This document shows, piece by piece, positions 58,426-64,000 of a stretch of DNA of 64,000 nucleotides. The DNA comes from Diadophis punctatus similis. Its lineage: Eukaryota; Chordata; Lepidosauria; Squamata; Dipsadidae. The position numbers and the translations under genes were made by a program. The stretch lies in the NCBI GenBank assembly GCA_023053685.1, contig JALIGW010000001.1, forward strand, positions 48,465,859 to 48,529,858, in the 5' to 3' direction. Each line of letters begins with the position of its first letter. Position 1 is the stretch's first letter. The notes beneath the pieces are model-generated. The model worked only from the letters and a program-made list of their open reading frames with translations, had not been told where the DNA came from and ran no database searches.

Positions 58426-58985
58426 CAGGATCTGAACAACAGAGTAAATAGAGAACATTTGGCAAAAGGAGTGCTGTTAGGAAGACAAAAGTATTAGAGT
58501 CCTTACATCAGGAAGCCTGAACAATTGAAATCATTATGGGAATTGAGGTCATGGAAATATTACACTCATATTGGTCAAGAAAAAAAATGTAAATGTATAC
58601 TGCTCTCTATTTTCTAAATTTTCAATAGAGCTATAATTCAGAGGAGGAGCTCTTGTCTTCTTTCTTCTCAGGAAAATTAAAGGAAAGGAGATCTGGGGGA
58701 CTACTGCAGAGAAGGCCTTGACTTGTCACTTGTCAAAACAGTGTAGTACTGAATTTCATCATGAGTATGTTGTTTCCTCTGCTCTTGAAACCCCAGAAAA
58801 ATGATGGAAGATCCAGAGGTGAGGTTATACTTCATTTGGAGGGCATGGGTTGAACTGAGTTTCACACTGGTGTTATGGGCATTCATGAAACAAGTTACAG
58901 GCATACAAACCCACCATTAAGCCTATGTGAGACAACCTTTATGCATAAATCTAAAAATATATGGACAAATAATGAAATGTACATT

Positions 58986-59420
58986 TTTTTTGTATTTGTA
59001 TTTGTTTTATTTGTCAAGGATATATAATTATAAGCAAAGTATAAACAGTAAAACATGATTGAATATATATGTAATAGTACAAGCATGAATAAGAGTAAAA
59101 GAGGTATGAATATATGGGTACATTAGGACAGGAACGGTAGGCACGATTGTGCGCTTATGCACGCCCCTTACCGACCTCTTAGGAATGGGGTGAGGTCGAT
59201 GGTAGATAATCCGAGGTTGAAGTTTTTGGGGTTTGGGGAAGAAACTACTGAGTCAGGTAAAGTGTTCCAGGCATTGACCACTCTGTTGTTGAAGTCGAAT
59301 TTTTTGCAATCAAGTTTGGAGAGGTTTACATTAAGTTTGTATCTATTGTGAGTTCATGTATTATTGCGGTTGAAGCTGAAGTAGTCGTTAACAGGTAGGA
59401 CACTAAATCTTTCCATGCAG
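58986..59420 (-). mobile_element. LINE 3' fragment, same family as 19868-20535, minus strand
   Basis: Reverse complement encodes pieces like YKLNVNLSKLDCKKFDF and carries the GTCCTAATGTACCCATATAT-type 3'UTR and GACAAATAAAACAAATAC end. Frame broken. Confidence 0.7.
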
Positions 59421-60082
59421 AACGTTGACTTACCTATGCAATTCATAATGCAGGAAAAAAGGGCTGATACCAATTAGTATTTTGAGAGCCATAAATCCAT
59501 ACACTTATCCCACTTCTGAATAAAGCATTGGAATTGACCCCAATCTTCTAAGCAGCTGTGTGAGAATAGATCCATACGTGCTATGCCTGGAGATCTTTAG
59601 AGTGATGCCCGAATAAAATGAAAGGTCCTAGCTAACATAAAATGAATTGAACAGCAAGATTGAGTAGGAAAAAAGATTTGCAGATCAAATAATCCATACT
59701 GTTACTTTATCTGGTTCAGAATATGAACAAAATGAAAGATGTTTTACATGAAAAACTGTGAGTGGAAGTAGGAACTAAAGAATTAAAAGAAATAAATGTA
59801 TTGAGGGTCATTATCTGAAAATAAGCTATAAAATGGTTAATTGAACTCTGAAAAGGTGTGTTAGCCGCTTTCAAGATGGTGCACCACATGATTTCTTTTT
59901 TAATCTATCGAAAAACCTTAAATCCTACATTCAAGCAGAAATCTGAAAGTAAACATGAAACAGAAAAAGCGTTTCTGAGTAATGGGCATGTTTGCACTGT
60001 TTACTGTGAGGTGGCAAGCTCAGAAAACAAGTAGCATTTGGGATTCAGGAAAGATCTTTATTGCTAGTAGGATGATGTAACT

Positions 60083-60755
60083 CAGTGCTTCTCAATTATT
60101 TTCTGTTATGCCCCCCCCCCAGGAAGAAGTAAACATTTCGTGCGCCCCCAACTCTCTGATCTGGGCCCCAATGGAATTTTAATGTTAATATTTATTATTT
60201 TACTTATTATAAGCTGCAAGCAAACTATTGGCTGGGGAAGGCTGCTCTACCCACTTACCTGGGAGTAAGTCACACTGAACTCAGTGGAGCCTGTTTTTGG
60301 TTAGGCAGACATAGGCTACCGTGGTTAGGGCCCTCTTTTGACATGGGGCCAGGCCAGATTAATCAAGCCGATGTTTTGGGGTCGCCGGCCTGGCCCATAA
60401 GCACCGCCTCTGCCGGGCACTCACAGCGAATGGTGTGGAAGGAGGCTTTAGGGTACCGTTCAAAGCTTTTGCCCAGCTGCAGAAGATGCTCCTCCTTGTC
60501 CACCCGCAGGTTCGCCACGCCGTTCATGGCTACCGCGGTGCCCGCTGAGAACAACAAGAACCCACACAGCCGCCCCGCCCTGCCTTGCCGCCTTCTCTTC
60601 CGGGCTCAGAGCAGCATGCAATTGGGAAAACACTCCCCATTTGGGGGAATCGATTGAGAGGGACCACGCATGTTCCCCAGGGTCACATGCAGCCCCCCCC
60701 TGGCATCATTCCACGCCCCCCCAGGGGGGCGCACCCCACTATTTGAGAAACACTG
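60083..60755. mobile_element. hAT element carrying a host gene exon (Pack-type)
   Basis: Ends CAGTGCTTCTCAATTATTTT and CTATTTGAGAAACACTG; perfect 8-bp duplication ATGTAACT (60075-60082, 60756-60763). Subterminal C/G-rich runs (GCCCCCCC) lie at both ends. Between them, from about 60330 to 60625, is GC-rich DNA unlike the ends, which reads on the minus strand as the first exon of EAF1 with flanking 5'UTR and intron sequence. Confidence 0.85.
60425..60527 (-). pseudogene. EAF1: EAF1 exon 1 copy captured by a hAT
   Basis: From an ATG at 60527-60525 the minus strand encodes [20 protein letters not shown] followed by [14 protein letters not shown], closely matching the N-terminus of ELL-associated factor 1 as I know it (MNG.AN...D.EEH.L.LG.SFE..P.ASFHTIR). 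After one more base comes GTGAGT, an excellent splice donor at the place and phase expected for the EAF1 exon 1/2 junction (next codon Tyr split T|AY). The upstream GC-rich DNA would be the EAF1 5'UTR. EAF1 is a nuclear ELL/super-elongation-complex partner. The rest of the gene is absent, so this is a transduplicated fragment, not a gene. EAF2 or a stand-alone exon is less likely. Confidence 0.75.
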
Positions 60756-60791
60756 ATGTAACTGAATCTTGAAAGCCTACCAAACCAATTA

Positions 60792-61188
60792 CAGGTAGTC
60801 CTCGACTTACAACAGTTCATTTAGTGACCGTTCAAAGTTACAACAGCACTGAAAAAAGTGACTTATGACCATTTTTCACAGTTGCGACCTTTTCAGCATC
60901 CTCATGATCATGTGATCAAAGTTCAGATGCTTGGCAACTGCTTCATATTTATGACCGTTGCTGTGCCCCGGAGTCATGTGATCCCCTTTTGCGACCTTCT
61001 GACAAACAAAATCAATAAGAAAGCCAGACTCACTTAACAACCGGTGTGACTAACTTATCAACTGCAGGGATTCACTTAACAACTGAGGCAAGAAAAGTCG
61101 TAAAATGGGGCAAAAGTCACTTAACAAATGTCTCACTTAACAACTGAAATTTGGGGCTCGATTGTGATCGTAAGATGAGGACTCCCTG
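60792..61188. mobile_element. TA-MITE, complete reference copy
   Basis: Ends CAGGTAGTCCTCGACTTACA and AAGATGAGGACTCCCTG, flanked by TA (60790-60791, 61189-61190). Internal GTTAAGTGA / TCACTTAACAA repeats are spaced along its length. Only 36 bp from the Pack-type hAT. Non-coding; a Tc1/mariner-type transposase is inferred from the TA. Confidence 0.82.
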
Positions 61189-61310
61189 TATACTGCATAA
61201 TTTCTGCCAGTTATAATGAATTTAGAGTTATTTTCTTTTTTGTGCGCTTCCCTTACCCTTGGACTCAGAACCCAGGAGCAATCTGAGAGCATCTTTTCCG
61301 ATTAATACAT

Positions 61311-61442
61311 TTTATTAAAAATATAAGGTTGCATGAGCTATAGTTTGTTTCATCAGAATGGCCTTGTTTCCTCCCTTAACTTTCTTGCTTCCTCCTCTGT
61401 GTTCCCAAGGCCTATTAGGCTTTCCATCATATTCCTTCACAC
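61311..61442 (-). other. Candidate terminal exon of an unknown small gene
   Basis: On the minus strand an acceptor-like TTTCTGGTTCTTTAG (AG at 61444-61443) leads into about 42 open codons, including VKEYDGKPNRPWEHRGGSKK and ILMKQTIAHATLYF. They end in a TAA that overlaps AATAAA (61316-61311). Acceptor, short basic frame, stop and polyA signal in a row look like a last exon. I do not recognise the protein, and no upstream exon was found; chance is a real alternative. Confidence 0.3.
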
Positions 61443-61854
61443 CTAAAGAACCAGAAATATGAAGTCCACAAAAAATTGAAGTGATCAGGAGCATTAAACA
61501 TTGTGGCAATGAGGACATTTGGGGTTAAAACAGGTTACGGTTCCTTCAGTTGCCTTGTGCTTATGCAACAGGATGCTAAATGGGTTACAGCACGTACTAC
61601 TTTTGAATCTTTCGTTTCCTGGAATTTACACACCTACCATAATGCAGCTGCCATCAAAATTCTTCCCTTGCATACCAAAAATACACTCTACAGTAATGTT
61701 CACTCATTTTATTTCATTTCTAGCCACAATTAAATCGTATTCCCTTTATGTTTTGGTTTCTATAATTTATTAATTTTTAAAAATGATTTAAAGAATCACT
61801 CATCTCACAGCAGTGACTTTGGGCAGCATACAGAGATTAAAACCGCCAACATAT

Positions 61855-62022
61855 TTTTTTATTTATTTTATTTATTTTGTCAAGTACGTGTTGGTAATAT
61901 ACATAGATGCAACATTATTTATATACATAAGATTGGTACTGAAAGAGGGAACATTAGGACAGGGACGGTAGGCACACTGGTGCACTTATGCATGCCCCTT
62001 ACTGACCTCTTAGGAATCGTGT
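61855..62022 (-). repeat. LINE 3' tail (19868-20535 family), minus strand
   Basis: (TTTA)n, TTTTGTCAAGTACGTG, then ACATTAGGACAGGGACGGTA and GCATGCCCCTTACTGACCTC match the 3'UTR of the same LINE in reverse. Confidence 0.65.
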
Positions 62023-62409
62023 CTCCCTGATTAAATGAAATAAAGATGCTTCCAGCATACAGAACAAGATTAATTCATCCTAGTCCCAAAATTAGAAATT
62101 GAAATCAAATCTGTAACACACTCTTCTCTGAGTCTCTTTATTTTATCACTCTTAAAACAATATTTTACTGAAGAAGGGAGCTAGTTTCCATTGTGATGGA
62201 TATCTTAGCAAAATCTTTGGGTGTGCCAACACAATGCTATCTTTAAGAGTGCATAGTCAGCCTGTTGAGTCCTTAGTGCTATTAAATAAGCTAACAAAGC
62301 CAATGTTTTCATTAAAACTGATGAAATGAATTGCAAATATTCAAGAGAAGAAGGGAAAACACATATACTGAAGTGTTATCTAGGCACTCCTGTTTTTCTC
62401 CTTCTAGTC

Positions 62410-62731
62410 TAGCGGTGTCAAACTGGATTTCTTCGAGGGCCGGATCAGCATTGTAGTTCGCGGGCCGGCCAAGGGCGAGAGGGGCGGGAGATGGGATGGC
62501 AGCACCCTGCCAGCCAAAACAGGGTATGGGGGGGCATGTGAGGGGCCCCTCATGTCCCATTTTGGCCGGCAGAGTGCTGCAGGAGGCTGTCCAGGCTGAA
62601 AACGGGGTACATTTTGGCTGCCAGAGGCACCGAGGGCCGGTCCTTTGCTATTTCCAGGCCGGCCCTGCGGGTCAGATTTAAGCACCCCATGGGCTGGATC
62701 CGGCCTATGGGCCTTGAGTTTGGCACCCCTG
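62410..62731. mobile_element. Non-autonomous hAT (GTGTCAAACTGG family), long form
   Basis: TAGCGGTGTCAAACTGGATT ... TTGAGTTTGGCACCCCTG; perfect 8-bp duplication TTCTAGTC (62402-62409, 62732-62739). Contains GGGCCGG-rich subterminal repeats at both ends. Confidence 0.88.
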
Positions 62732-62917
62732 TTCTAGTCAATCAGCTCCTTTTTGTTTCTTTTCTTAAACCACAGTATGTCACCACTAAATGTAAATCAC
62801 AATATAACAAGGCTGCTACAGTATGGACATCCAACGGGGCAAGGAAGAATTAAGATATTTCAGAGAATTGAGAGATTGAGAGATTTCCACATCTGAAAGA
62901 GCAGAATACTGAAACCT

Positions 62918-63065
62918 TATTTATTTATTTTATTTATTTATTTATTTATTTGTCAAAATATGTACAAGATAGCAGGTATGGTATAAACTTAAACAAAAGC
63001 AAGGTAGATACAGGTAAATTTGGACAATAGGACAGTAAGACAGTAGTAAGCCCAACAAACTTATA
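62918..63065 (-). repeat. LINE 3' tail (19868-20535 family), minus strand
   Basis: (TTTA)n, then TTTGTCAAAATATGTACAAG and GACAATAGGACAGTAAGACA match the 3' end of the same LINE in reverse. Confidence 0.6.
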
Positions 63066-64000
63066 AAATTCAGAAGAAGAAAGAATATGTAGAAATTCCA
63101 ATGTTTAAACTGTTGCCTTCACATCTAATTTTCATCCCTCTTCTTTCAGAAGAATCATTCACATGAAAGCAAAATATAGAGCAGATATGTACTGTATAAG
63201 CATCCTGTATCAGAGGCATGAATATGGAGAACAGTAAACAAGAAACAGTTCAAATGAGTACAAAATAGTAACATATCACATATCTTATGGATGACAATTA
63301 CAGAATATATGGAATAAGGTAGAATTACAGATAAAGCAGTGAATGTTTTGTTTTTATATTTTACATTTTTATATTAATTCCATTTGTCAGGGTAATCTTT
63401 CCTGAAAGCTGTAAATTGAAGCAAGAAAAAAAAATATTAATTTCTTTCTTACATTGACGATGATGATTTGTAGAAGGATTTAAAAATTATCTCCGCATTT
63501 AGGTAACTTACATGCATTTAAATAACTAGAACTCTGGACAATGGTCAGGGTTGGCAGCCAATTTTGCATTCAGAATAATAATGATATCCCATCCAATCAG
63601 CTCAAATAGGCATAAGGAACTTAAGATGGATTTTTTAGTTGAGATATTATTTACTCCAAAACTTAGTAAGCCAATTTTTCTCCCTTAGTTTACTTGGTTT
63701 TCAAAGGTCTGTGTCCTTCTAATGTCAATAATAGAAACATTTTAAGAATGCATTTAGTGCCGCCTATTAACACATTACAGCCAGTTAATAATTTAGAGTG
63801 AAACTTCATTTCAATTATATATTAATAACCGGGTCTTTGTTGGCAGGTATCTGTGGCTGGAATGACTCTCTATTGACTTTAGTTCATTAATGTATCGTTT
63901 CTGGCAGCAGAAATAAGAATGCAATTTGGCTGCTTCCACTTGATATCTATGGATCTCCTAATTCCATGTCACTGGCTTTTGAATTCCAGGCTGGCACTCC

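Noticed and set aside
62312..62853. Overlapping Pro/Gly-rich ORFs on both strands
   Set aside because: Lie across a non-autonomous hAT with inverted GC-rich ends; no coding signal.

Overview
The window reads as vertebrate, almost certainly squamate and most likely snake. It holds an AT-rich snake/lizard-type LINE-1, L2/CR1-type LINE tails, a 5S-like and two tRNA-type (Sauria/Squam-like) SINE fragments, many (CA)n, (GA)n and (GAAA)n microsatellites, and dozens of short DNA transposons. The only host gene I can assemble is SLC30A1 (zinc transporter ZnT1). It lies on the minus strand with two coding exons (43600-44221 and 37720-38615), a ~5 kb intron, a CpG-rich promoter at 44222-45300 and a probable long 3'UTR reaching down to about 33.7 kb. 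Calling it a snake is an inference from repeat content, not from a species marker.

Layout. 1-5484: LINE-1 with an open ORF1 and a full-length open ORF2. ORF2 lacks an ATG where it should start, and ORF1 has its N-terminus shifted by an 8-G run. 5.6-33 kb: a transposon graveyard. It contains fold-back hAT elements (5638-5969, 25508-25817, plus a nested one at 46494-46816), a related non-palindromic hAT family (7436-7857, 14373-14659, 19392-19714, 26249-26653), tiny palindromic hAT MITEs, and a 3.1-kb hAT at 21637-24742. That hAT has a decayed ZBED-type transposase split by a solo LTR (23370-24013). A TA-flanked MITE carrying a nested L2 LINE is at 27260-28414. 33.7-45.3 kb: SLC30A1. 45.3-64 kb: more repeats, among them a deleted mariner (47176-47785), an R4/Dong-like LINE remnant (55370-55930), and a hAT at 60083-60755 that carries what looks like exon 1 of EAF1, a host gene fragment captured by a transposon.

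Most hAT boundaries were set by finding 8-bp target-site duplications by eye, and the Tc1/mariner-like ones by TA duplications. This gives a clear nesting order in several places: LTR in hAT; hAT in an older MITE; L2 in a TA-MITE; fold-back in a hAT in an older coding-like repeat.

Stretches over 300 bp where I see no gene, RNA or recognisable element: 5970-6364, 7866-8448, 8761-9546, 9685-10819, 10931-12161, 12299-13206 (poly-C/T run near 12538-12560), 15341-15742, 15884-16381, 17156-17717, 18729-19361, 20536-21628, 24751-25134, 26662-27257, 28417-29694, 30061-30562, 31568-32059, 32351-32732, 33060-33709, 45301-45834, 46017-46334, 47788-48114, 48451-49807, 50140-53004, 54476-55369, 56107-57770, 58426-58985, 59421-60074, 62023-62401 and 63066-64000. 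These are AT-rich, non-coding in all frames beyond chance ORFs, and probably old decayed repeats or unique intergenic DNA. No tRNA gene, rRNA gene or CRISPR array was seen.
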